This document shows positions 44,700-55,895 of a DNA stretch of 64,000 nt, piece by piece; the first letter of the stretch is position 1, and each line of letters opens with the position of its first letter. A program made the translations under genes and the position numbers. The notes under the pieces are model-generated. The model worked only from the letters and a program-made list of their open reading frames with translations, was not told the origin of the DNA and ran no database searches. The DNA comes from Dendrocalamus latiflorus (taxonomy: Eukaryota; Streptophyta; Magnoliopsida; Poales; Poaceae): positions 2,466,056 through 2,530,055 of the forward strand of contig CM029620.1 of the NCBI GenBank assembly GCA_017311315.1, in the 5' to 3' direction.

Positions 44700-46400
44700 A
44701 GAATTTATTGGGAATTAAGTGCCACTGCCTTTCAATTTGTTTTCGTAGGAAGAACAGAACTGGTGCTCTTTGTAAAACATACTGAATGTAAATGATGGTT
44801 GTATTTTTTTTATTTGTGTGAAAAATGAGTGTAGTTGACTTAATGTGTGTGATTGTGCTTGTAACGGAAATCAATGAAATGAGAATGGATGGTGCTTGTA
44901 CCTGAATGTAGCAGATACTTGCATTTCCAAATTTACTTGAACAGGATCAGGTGTAATAGGAATCAGTGAAAGGAGACTATTGAGAGTTAGTGATGTTTGA
45001 AGTTGCACAACATCAGGTGATTTTATTTGATGATGGCACTTGAACAGTGTCAGGTTTTATTTGATGATGCTTGAAATGAGAGTGAATGTTGCTTATCATG
45101 GAAATCAATGGAATGGTACTGAATGCTTGCACTTAATTTTTTTTTTCTGCAGCTTTCTTGACTGACGGCCATACAATTGGTTGGTAAAAGATAGAGAAGC
45201 TTCGGTGTGCACAAGAACTGAGACAAGGCAGCAGCTCAAGAAATCGTATGCAAACATTCTAAATAATATACAGTTGAAGCTAACAAACGTTCTGTACAAG
45301 CCATACCAGAATTTCAGTATAGGCAATCAGTGCAAGGGAATCTGACATTCGATCCCACAAAAACAACGGAAGCAGCATCGGCAGCACGTACGTTCAAAAC
45401 CACCGAGCATGACAGCATCAGGCAATCAGTAAGTGGGCAGGCAGCGCGTTGTTGTCGTCCTGCGGCGGCTCCTCCTCTGTGTGCAGCCGCCCCGGCCCAC
45501 CCACGCCTGTTCGAGAGAAGCAGACGAGATCGAGAGAAGAGATGCATCAGGATGGGATTAGGATGGAGGGGTTGTTGGGAAAGATTAGAGACAAGTCTGG
45601 GGGCTCGGTGCAAAATTACGGCGGCATGCAGGGAAGCGATTATTTTTAAATAATACATTTTTATTAATATTATATAAATATATTATCGTTTAAGAAGAAC
45701 AAAAATAATCTGATGTCACCATTTTGGCACTCTGACGTTATTTGAAACAACGACAATCCTATGTAGAGCCCTGCGTGGCAGCCTGCATGTCTCTGTCGCC
45801 AAATAAATTACAGTAAAGGCTCTGTCACCGATTCATTTAGTGACAGAGATTCTATCATCAACTGAATTGGCGACAGAGGCGATGTCGTCAATTCAAATGG
45901 CGAAAGAGGTTGTCGCCAGTTGAAATAACGACAAAGTGTTTTTTGTTTTGTAAATAGTACATTTTTTCCTAATTAAAATTGTATTAGTTATGAATAAATC
46001 ATCTATTTTTTGGCTTTAGTAGTTTTGAAATAATAGGTAACAATTAAATAGAGAATTTGAGTAGTATGTCTCATGTTGCATTAATAATTTTTGTTTAAAT
46101 AAATAATTTCAAACATATCATAATGAAGGCACGAATTACATGGTGTGTATGGTTTAGTTATGTGCTTATATTTGATTCACTACTCATATAATATAAATGA
46201 CAATATGCACGAATCGTTAACCCAAAATATATATAAGATACATGTGCGCCTTGCAGAATATAAATGATATGGTGGTTGTAGATTTAATAGGGCTTGTGGG
46301 CCAATACCCCTAAGCTGAAAATAGAATAACGTAGGGCACCCACATAGAGTGGCGGCCATTAGGGTGGCATGGACATGGTTGGTTGTCACGGTAGTGGTAG
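44700..46400. other. Intergenic region with a small inverted-motif array at 45770-45960
   Basis: No gene is seen. At 45790-45955 motifs such as CTCTGTCGCCAAAT, GTGACAGAG, TTGGCGACAGAG and TGTCGCCAGTTGAAA alternate in direct and inverted order, like the subterminal region of a DNA transposon. I find no matching terminal repeats. About 45430-45530 is a GC-rich patch without a convincing frame. Confidence 0.4.
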
Positions 46401-47730
46401 GCACAATTGCAGCTTAGGTTGGTGTAAAAGCACTACGAGTCATAGTCATTGCTGAAGTGGACCACCTCCTCGTTGTTGCTCTCCCTAATCCTCTGCCAGC
46501 GGAGCTCATCATTGTTGATCTTGTCAGTCTGGAGCTCCTATCGCAACTCATCTAGGTGGATATGGAGTGTGTGAATGTAAACTTGGACAGGTATTAGATA
46601 CGATTGATCCACTTGGTGAACTTACAATACGCGGTCTGCAAGGAAGACGAGATGATTACAAGCGATGCATGTGTTGAAGTATAGATAGAAGAAAATGAAG
46701 CACTTATCATGAACATAGGGTAGTGAAAGAATTAAATCTCCTAGGTTGCCCACATTGTTGGAAACCTAGACTACCACGTCATGTTTGTGCTTGCATTATG
46801 GCCAAACTTAGGGATATGGGGTAGTCGTGAAGGGGATTTCTAGGTTGTACGACTCCTTACTTTCGAGCAATAGATCGAGGCTTGGGGGTCGGGATCCAAG
46901 GGGTGGTAGATGTGTGTTCACTACGAACATATTTGAATTGAGATTGTGGAAGGATGAAACTAATCCATCGGCAACACCACAAGATCCCTATGGTAGGACA
47001 GTCCACGGTGTTGGATGGTACCATGTATAAGGTCGAGCTGTAGGGACCTAGCTCAATATGTAGATGACCAATCTGGAGGTGCTCAACAACCACAACTGTG
47101 GTAGAAGAGGGCACTCAGAGAGTGTGGAGTTCTCTATTGTTCTCTACACCCATTACAAAGCTCACGGTATGTGGCAGCCATACCATCGAGCCCCTGGCAT
47201 GCTATGGGATATCCTCCAACTCTGTATCCACTATCTGCCTAGCATACTATATCATGTGTTTGTCCAAGATGAGTAGAACATGACACAACCAAAGAACCAA
47301 AGCGCGTACGCCTCCAAGTGCCGCCTCACAACATAATGCCCCACATGGGGGGCATCCTCTTTGGCTGAAAATGAACAACATGTACTAGTTACGAATGGTA
47401 CTTTGAACAACAACAACAACTAGTATGGTAATGTGAAATAGCACTTATATAAAACTAGGTAAGCCACTTCTCCATAGGACCATGGTGCTGGTGAACTCTC
47501 TATAACTAACATTAACTAGTAGCACCCCCAAAAACTCGCAAGTATTTGAGGGTTCCAGTTCAGATCTACGTCCACCGATAGCACCATGGCCCCCATGCGA
47601 GAGAGTCCATTGAGGTACAAAATGTCCTGAAGCATTGGCGTCATCTCCTTGTATGGGAGGTGGAACGTGTGTGTCTCTAGCCACCAACGGTCGACAAGCG
47701 CTGTGAGTAGGCACATGTCATACAGAAACC
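46400..47730 (-). pseudogene. Plant mobile domain (PMD) gene, decayed
   Basis: At 47716-47516 the - strand reads LLTALVDRWWLETHTFHLP followed by KEMTPMLQDILYLNGL. This is the hallmark start of the aminotransferase-like plant mobile domain (PF10536), found in transposon-borne and related plant proteins. Downstream, to about 46400, short frames in shifting phase probably cover the rest of the domain, but stops and shifts are frequent. No function remains. Confidence 0.7.
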
Positions 47731-48089
47731 TCCTAGATTCATGAGGACGAGGCCGCCCACCTATTCACGGTCTTTCGAGCCCTTGGAAGTCGATGATTCG
47801 ATGCGTTTGATAGAAAGGAAGCTGAACCTTGCCCTGTGTACCGACCGCGAGAAAGTGTTGTATGCTACCCACCAACTAGAAGGAGCCACTGCAGAGTGGT
47901 GGGAGAATTACTGTGCCGCTCATGAGGACAAGGATATCATAACTTGGGCTGAGTTCACAGCAGCACTTCGACACACTCATATTTTGGATGGAGTGATTGC
48001 AATGAAGAAGGAGGAATTCCAGGAGTTGCAGCAAAAGAACATGTCAGTGAGTGAGTACCTCAACAAGTTCACTCAACTAGCCCGCCATG
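47730..48089 (+). pseudogene. Gypsy gag fragment
   Basis: The + frame MRTRPPTYSRSFEPLEVDD to SEYLNKFTQLARHV is the central gag capsid-type domain of a Ty3-gypsy element, with the markers YATHQLEGATAEWWENY and ITWAEFTAALR. It lacks both ends. The right side is cut exactly at the LTR start 48090, so an LTR element inserted into this gag. Confidence 0.85.
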
Positions 48090-48659
48090 TGTAACATCCT
48101 AAATTTCAAATATTTAGAAATATAGAATTTTAAAACTTTTTCTTGTGTTTTGTTGACAGTCAAATTTCTTCTGAAGGTTTAATTGAAATCTTTTGAGTTT
48201 TGTGCAAATAAATTGAGAAATAGTATCCAAGTAAATAACTGGGAATGATTTCAAAATGCAAGTAATGAGCCTAACAAAATAATAATAATAATAACAAAAT
48301 AATGGAAATAAAAATTTAAAAATTCAATTTACCTAGATAAAGAAAAACAGGGGCTAAAAGAATAGTAAAAGCTCGCATTTAAATAACTAAACTGAAAATT
48401 CAAAATTTTAAACATCATGCAAAATTAGAACTTAGTAAATCCAAGTGTGAATTAAAATCTAAACTAAAAATCCAAAAATTGAATCCAAAACTTAAATAAA
48501 AATTTAAGTTTTGAATATCATGAAAACTCCAAGAATCAATAAATCCAAAGGTAAGTTAAAAATTTTATGTTAAAATTCAAATTTTAAAATTTTGGCTTGA
48601 GCCCTCTCTCTCTCTCTCTCTCTTTCATGTGGGGCCAGCCCCTTTTTCCTCTCTCTCTT

Positions 48660-48701
<42 letters not shown>

Positions 48702-49851
48702 ATCTCACTGCCTTTTCCCCCAACTGAACATCACCATGCCACCTCCCCAATCCAGCATGACACCCTGGCCATTTATCTTTTTGCCCAGTCGAAAACAACA
48801 CAGCCATTTCATCTCTCTCACGCCACCTGTTCTCTCCAACAGAAACCCACGTCTAGACATGAAGCAAACACTTTTGTACAAATCCATTTCTCTACCTTCC
48901 CCCTCATTTATTCTTCCCCAACCGAACGCTCCCCACTTGCCACCCTTTGCTCCCTGTCATTTCTTATCCAGACCGAATAGGAGCAGCCCATTGCCATTTC
49001 TTCCCAAGTCCCAACCAAGAATACAACTCCATGCCCTTCTCTCCTTCCAATCAGCACCAAAGATTGCAAATCTCTCGATGCATGTCTAGGGGTGCAAACG
49101 GGTCGGGTTAATCCCGACCGATCCGGCACCGAATCCGATTGGTACCGAATCCGGAGAAAAAATATGGGTTAGGATATGGTAACAGCAATATCCGTCCGAA
49201 TCCGATACGTCTTCAAGTTTGATTTAAGGTAGTGCTACTATTTGACGTTTCATTTTCTTTTGCAATGGTAAAATAAAATCTTCCACATCAGCTATTAAGT
49301 AGTAACATCAAGTTTTTGACAGTACCTCCTCCTACTCCATTTGCTGTACTGCATGTATTCCTTACAAACGAGTTAATCCCGACCGATCCGGCACCGAATC
49401 CGATTGGTACCGAATCCGATTAGTACCGAATCCGGAGAAAAATATGGGTTAGGATATGGTAACAACAATATCCGTCTGAATCCGACCCGTTTGCACCCCT
49501 ATGCATGTCATACCATTGCGTTCCCCATCATCCGAGCACTCCATTTATACCACTGGTTTGCGCATACAAGTTTGTTTGAACGAACGGGAAAGAAAGGAGT
49601 TCGTGGCTATCATTCAGTGGGCAAGGCCCGGTGCGGCCGTGGGGAAAGAAGAAAAGAGCATTGGCAAGGCGGCGTGTTGTGGCGCATGCACGCTGCAGCA
49701 CGGCCAAGGGTGAGGCCGGAGCCATGCATGCGACGGCGACAACGCGCGGCCGAGCAAGGCAGTCGCGCGTAGCACATGAGCTGCGACAGCAACGCTGTCG
49801 AGAGCCGAGCGGCAGTTGAGCTGGCTTCGAGGCAGCAACGCCGCACATGCG
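48090..49851 (+). repeat. 5' part of a TGTAACATCC-type LTR (first of three)
   Basis: Starts TGTAACATCCTAAATTTC inside the gypsy gag. AT-rich for 500 bp, then CT-microsatellite (48600-48700) and GC-richer DNA, the layout also seen at 50813. It contains a hAT-like MITE (49087-49501) and is cut by the next LTR start at 49852. No LTR end is found. Confidence 0.6.
49087..49501. mobile_element. hAT-like MITE, 415 bp, with perfect 8-bp TSD
   Basis: TAGGGGTGCAAACGGGTCGG and its inverted copy (CCGACCCGTTTGCACCCCTA, allowing small differences) are flanked by TGCATGTC at 49079-49086 and 49502-49509. Inside, an approximately 90-bp segment with CGACCGATCCGGCACCGAATCC and GGGTTAGGATATGGTAACA is present twice as a direct repeat, near each end. 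Confidence 0.9.
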
Positions 49852-50812
49852 TGTAACAACCCAGTTGTTTATTTCCAAAATTTTTAGTAAAAAAAATTAA
49901 AAATTTATTTGATTTAAAATAAAATCAAGTGTTCTTTGGTTGCTTGAATTTCTGATATTTTATTTGCCTTTTTTTAGCTTTAAATTTTATGAAAACAAAC
50001 AATTTAACTAAAAATACAAAAAAACATTGTTAAGTAAGGATTATTTTGAATTTCTATAAAAATCCTATTTAAAATCAATTATTTTAAAGCATTTGGCTTT
50101 TATCAGGATTTTTTGTGCTTTTCTGGCTTAAAAAACAATTTCAAAGCTAAAAAGTATTTTTGTAAAAATTAAAAGACCAACATTAAGTTGAAAATATTTT
50201 TCATAAGTGTAAACTATCTTTAGGAATTTTTGTGAATTGTTCTAGAATTTTTAGACTTTATTTACTATTTTCTATGTATTTTCAAAGCTTCCTAGTATTT
50301 CTGAAAACCAAAAATGAATTTTAATTCATTTCTCTCCTCAGGCTGACATGTGTCAAGCCCTGATTCAATCCGCCATCAGCCGATCTAATCCCAGTCGCTT
50401 GATCTCACTTACCCCTTCGTTTCAATCCGATGGCCCTGATCTTCTCCATGCGCCACGTCGCTCATCCGACCGTCCGCGCTTTCTCCTCTCTTTTCTCTCT
50501 TGGCGACAGCCCAACCCCGCCTGTCAGCTTCTTCTTTCTCCTTGCCCTCTTCAACCTTCCACCGCCACCATTGATGCCCCGCCCGAGCTCTTAAATTTGG
50601 CCGTTTCTTTTCTTTAGCCCAAGCATTTGCTACAATTGAAAGCCTAATTACTCCCGCATTCAACCTGCACCATTTCCCAACTTTAAACCCCGCTTACCTC
50701 CCTCTTTACTCGCCTTTGCGCCGACCTTAACTTCGATGTAACCGACAGCCGTTCGTCGCCTCCACCTTCTCCAGGCCCGTGTGTGCATTCCCCACCCCTC
50801 CACCGAGCTAAT
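49852..50812 (+). repeat. 5' part of a TGTAAC-type LTR (second of three)
   Basis: Begins TGTAACAACCCAG, AT-rich for about 480 bp, then C-rich from about 50345. It stops where the third LTR starts at 50813. No 3' end is visible on the far side of the third LTR. Confidence 0.5.
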
Positions 50813-53800
50813 TGTAACATCCCAAATTTTTGATAAAATAAAAATAATTAAATAAATGATAAAAATAGAATAAAATAAAATTTGAATTAAAATAAGTATT
50901 TTGTGCTTAAGTTTTAAATTTGGATTTGCCCTGAATTTCTGTTTTTGAAAAAGCTAGATTTGAGAAGCAATTTCAGAAAACCTAAAAATATTATTTTGAT
51001 TTTCTATAAAATTATATGTCAAATTAAATATTTGGAGTTATTTGGATTTTATTTGGGTTTTCTGAGTTTTCTGGAGTTTAAAAATATATTTTTGGAATTA
51101 AAAAGTATTTCAAAGTATGAAAATTAAATACCAACATTAGTTGGAAATATTTTATTTAAGTCCAAAATGTCTCCAGAAGGTTCTAGGAATTTTGCTGGAA
51201 TTTTTGGAGGTATTTTTGTATTTTTCTGAGGCTAAATGAAATTTCTAGGCTTTTTCTGAAAATCCAAAATCAATTTCCAAAAATCAAATCCCCTCCTCCC
51301 TCCTCCGGCCGCCACGTGGACGGCCGGATGCCAGCCACGTCGCCCCGCCGGATCCCGCCTTCCCCCTCCACCCGGTTGCCACGCGTGCGGCCCAGATTCC
51401 CCTTCCCCGTGCGCCCGGCCCATCTGGCCATCCGCGCCCCCAGCCGCCCGATCTTCCCTCCCTCCATCGCAGCCGCCCGCGCGCTCTCTCTCTCTGCGCC
51501 CCAGCCCCACCAGTCAGCGCTCCCGCTTCCCTCTCTCTCTCTCTTCCTCCCCGGCCCCACTTGTCGGCGCTCCACTGTCTCCGCCTCTCTCTGCCCGCGG
51601 GCCCCGCCCGTCAGCCGCGTCTCCCCTCTCTGCCAGCCCGGGCCCGCTTGTCAGCCACCCCCGCCTTCTTCCCCGCGCGGCCGTCTTCTTCCTCTCGCCT
51701 CGCCGCCGGCCGTTGCAACCCCCTCCGCCCTACCCGGCCGACCCCACTTCCCCGAGCACGCCGCCACTCCCCCACGCGCCGCCCCACGTCCTCCCCCTCG
51801 TGCGCCCGCTTCTCCCGCGCCCGATCCCCACCTTCTCCGCAACTGCCGCCGCCCGCGCCCCCACTCCGGCGAGAAATCCGTGCGCCCCCGCTCCCCTCCG
51901 CCCCCTATTTAAACCCCCCCTCGGCCTCGGCATTCACCGCACCACCTCCCCATCCACTCCCCTCGCCCTCCCGGCCATCCCATCGCCCTCCCGGCCATCC
52001 CATCGCCGCCGCGTCGAGCGCCCTCGGTGTCGTCGCCGCCTCGGGACTACGGCGAGCAATCGCCGCCGCTCCACTCGCCCCCGCGCCCGGCCGACACCGC
52101 CATCACCTTCCCCGCCGTGCCGCGAAGCCCGTGCGCCCCTCGGCCGCGCCTCTCCGCCGCCGGAACACCGCCGCCGCGGGAGACCCGATCCACCACCGCC
52201 TCCTCCTCGCCGTCGGCCCTACTCTGGCCACCTCCGGTGAGCCCGCACCCCTCCCCGAGATCGCCTCCTCCTCCTCTTCCCGTTTTCGCCCTCGCCACCG
52301 GCCGCCGCCCGCCGGAGCTCCGCCGTCGACGCCGTGCCCGTGCGCCACCCCGGCCGTCGTGCCACGTCAGCCGGGCTGTGCTTGCGTGGCAGGTGACGTG
52401 GGCGCCACGTCCCCGCCCCGTCGGCTCCCTCGTCCCGTTGGCCGCCACGCCAGCCCGGCCCGCCACCCGTGCCACCTCAGCGCCCCCCTCTCCATGGACC
52501 TGGTCCATGGACCAGGGGCCCACTGTCAGCCCCTCAACACCATTTCCAGTACAAAAATAAATCGACCAAAAACAAAAATCCCAGGGCCGACGCAATGCTG
52601 ACGCCATAATTAGATTTTCCTATAGAAAAAATAATTCCAAAAATCCTCTTTTTCCATTTTCTCTCTTTTCAATCTTCCCAGAGCCCGTTCTCCTTCGTTC
52701 TAACTCCGATTTAGCCCATTCAAATTTCTAAATTCATAAAAAATTCCCCTCTATCCATTTATAGCCTCAATTCAAATATTTGAGTTCAATTTGAATTTTA
52801 TTTTGAATTTATTTGAATTTGGTGGGTTATTTTCACGTGTAGACTTCGACGATTCGGGAAAATTCGACGACGAAGGTTTGAACCAAGTTGAAGAGCAAGG
52901 CAAGTCACCCTCCTTGATCATGTTGATCCCAGTTTTCAAAATAAGATTTTTTTGATTTAAATTATATTGCACGCATACTTTTATTCAACGTATTTCAATT
53001 CAGTTTTAAGTTTAGTTATTGCCTACTTGTTAATCCCTCTATTGAATTTGAATTCCTTATACCTTGTCACCCTAGAATCAAACTCTAGTTAGTACATTAG
53101 TATTGGCTAGAGAGATTTCATATTAAATGCTTAGACCTGCTTAGATATAATATTTGTTTTGGGATATCTTTCACATGAAATGACGAACCTTTTCACATAA
53201 AATGTTATGTACTCTTGACTTTGGCGAGTCAATGAGGTTTATGAAATATTTTGCAAACAAAATACGAAACCTGGTTTAGACTTAGGCAATTGGTTAGAAT
53301 GGTGGGTGCAGGCATGCCCTGTTGGTTGGAGCCGCAGTGGTTGATTGTCGTGCACGGGGGTATGTGATTGGGCCTAAGTCAGATTAAGGACCGGTCTGTG
53401 CGCTACTGTTGCAAAGCCCTAATCGTACTACCACATGGCTGGTATGGGACAGCCCTGGCTGAATAATTTGTGAAGTCCCAACGTGAGCCGAGTTGTAGGT
53501 TAAAAGTGAGCGTGGTTGGTGCCATGTGAAGTCTCACTTGGGCGAGCGTGGTTAAGCCATGAGAAGTCTCGTCTAGGCTCAAGAGGGGGTCCCGGTCTGG
53601 TGGATTCCTTACTGGGGTGAAACCTTAGAGTTGGCTCGACCAGGTTGAAGGCTTTGCATTGTAAAGGCCTTGTCACGACTCCTCGCCGCACACCTAAGGA
53701 AGTGTGTAACCCGGTGGCAATATGGGATGATCGTGTCTTGTGGGTAAAGCTGTACAACCTCTGCAGAGTGTATAATCTATCCTGGATAGCCGTGCCCACG

Positions 53801-54574
53801 GTCATGGGCATGCTGAGTAAAAGTTTTTCATGGATTAGACTTTGCTTTTCAAAATGTTTTTGAAAACCTTGTGGATGGATGGAATCCTCGAGAGATGAAA
53901 ACCTTGCGGATGGATGGAATCCGTGAGAGATTGAAATCTGGTGAATGGATGGAATTCATCAGAGTTGTGCAGTGAAGGCGTGTGGATGGATGGAATCCAT
54001 ACGTGAACTGTTGGAAAAGATGGTCTGGGTGGGATGCCCGTGGATAGGTTGGTGTATGGTCGGAGCCTGCACTGACGGTATTATTTTCTATTACAAGTAA
54101 TTTTTTTACTTACTGTATTAAATTCTGCGATCTCAATCTATCTATTGCATTTCTTAAATGCTGTTTTATGCAAACTAACCCTATAAGCCTTCCATTGAAG
54201 CCTTTATCATTATGTTGCATTTTCCCGGGTGATTTGCGGAGTACAAGTTTGTACTCACGTTGCTTTTTCCACACAGAGAAGGAAGACGTCAACTACGGTG
54301 AAGATCTGGACGAATAGGTCGCGTCTTACTGTCGTTTGCCTGTGGGCAGGCTTGGGCTTCGCTATTTATCATTTTGCTTCCGCATTTATTTTCTTTATTT
54401 ATCTTTGCCAATGGGCGTTGATGTAAGACTTGGCCATAAGGTCGTACCCTTTATTTAATATATGAAGTCATTTGTGCTTGGTATATATCTTTGTTGTACT
54501 GTGTGCACTAGCTGATCCTGGACTAGTGCGACTTACACAGAGGATCCAGGAGTCGTTACTCCGGGTTCCGACAT
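50813..54574 (+). repeat. Complete long LTR, 3.76 kb (Del/Tekay-like), apparently solo
   Basis: Runs from TGTAACATCCCAAATTTTTG to GGGTTCCGACA. It includes an AT-rich 5' part, a very GC-rich block (51290-52530), and the segment 53280-54060 that is mirrored in the reversed fragment at 3319-5215. The long frames of the GC-rich block are Pro/Arg/Ser low complexity and are not genes. The next base after 54574 shows no primer site, and the flanks (CTAAT and TACAG) are not a TSD, so it is a solo LTR with altered flanks or one end of a rearranged element. Family naming is inference from LTR length and start. Confidence 0.7.
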
Positions 54575-55895
54575 ACAGCGACTGTAATAAGTCGCCCAAC
54601 GCTCAAGCGATATTATTGATTCGCTCAACGGTCCCCACATTCCCTAAATGTCGCCTCCCGGTTGGGCGAAAGGTGAGAGTCGTCCAATGGGGGGTGACTT
54701 GAGCCTATTTTTGTAAAAAAATTTCCCGCGAGTATATTTATGTAAAAAAATTTCCTGCGAGTCATCCCTAAAAATCTGAAGTCCTCTCTCCCTTCCTTCT
54801 CTCAGCAATTGCTATTTTTCTTTTGTTAACTGAACGACGTTCATTGGCCGTTTGCGCTGCCTGTAGTGGAGTTCCGCCATTTTTGCCTACAGTGGAGTTC
54901 CGCCGTTCATCGGCCGTTGTCGGCATGGAGAGAATAAAGAGAGGAAGATAAAGCCATGGTAAGGAAGAAGAAGAAAAGAAAAGAGAGAAAAAAGAAAGGA
55001 AAGGAGGAAAGAAAGAAAAAAAATGAAGAAAAGTTGGGTGGGGATCCGGCAGTGGTGTAAGCAACTTCGCACGAGAGGCAGTGGTACCAATGTACTGGAA
55101 ATGTGCGAGATCGATTCTGGGCAACTCTCTAAATAACAACAGTAAGATGTTTAGCACGTAATTAGAAATTGGAGTCCAGAAGAATCAAGGGATCAAGCGA
55201 GATCAAGAGCGAAGTGAAGATAAAGACCAGAAGCTCAAGCCCATCGAATGAGAAAGCATTGTGTGAGCTCAAGCCCGCGGTAAACCGCGCAAGGTGAATC
55301 AATACTTTGATCATGTTGAACCTACATTTTCGGCAAATTAATTCCGTTTTAAACTAGTAAATTGCATGCTGTTATTTTATGTGCAAATTTATGTTACATT
55401 TCAGCTTCTAGTTATATGCCCATTAATGATCTTGCTAGTATTACACTCATTTTGGACACTTGAATATCTGAGCCTTGTCACCTTAGTGAAAATTATAATG
55501 GTACGACTTTCGAAATTAAATCCGTAAATATACTTCATTGCATAGTACTGCTTAGATATTCAGGGGCACCAAAAATGCCCAAAGCATTACTTTCAATCAT
55601 GAGAAACTAGGTTTGGAAGTCATGGTGGAAATGACTTATATATTTTTGTTTGATTATTTTATGCTTCCAAAAACCCCAAATTGCTTATCTATCTGGGCAG
55701 ATGGTTCGGGGGTATGGTGTAGCAGTGCACGAGAGTGTGGTTAGTAGTAGAACCGCTTAGATAACCATAAGGACTGAATCTTGTCATGACCTCCGGTGTA
55801 AAAGAAGTACAACCACAAGTCTGTAAAATTACAACTTGGCTTAGTAGATTTATTGAACCCTGAAAGTTATCTCATCGGTGGAGGAGGTGAGATAG
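54575..55895 (+). other. Intergenic/LTR-like remnant
   Basis: 54575-55150 is unassigned, with a purine-rich stretch (54900-55020). 55160-55895 resembles the 3' half of another long LTR (GATCATGTTGAACC near 55310 and a later segment on the plan of 53280-53750). It is cut at 55896 by the reversed gypsy remnant. Its continuation may be 59880-59975. Confidence 0.4.

Noticed and set aside
45314..45658. Frames of about 107-114 codons on both strands
   Set aside because: No motif, no splice structure or conserved composition, and no support as a gene.
49404..49878. Overlapping frames of 60-122 codons on both strands
   Set aside because: They span a MITE end and LTR sequence. Composition is low complexity and no family is recognisable.
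51316..52607. Overlapping long frames (up to 346 codons on +, 186 on -) in GC-rich DNA
   Set aside because: They lie inside a complete LTR, are Pro/Arg/Ser low complexity, are open in many frames at once because AT-rich stops are rare there, and show no domain.
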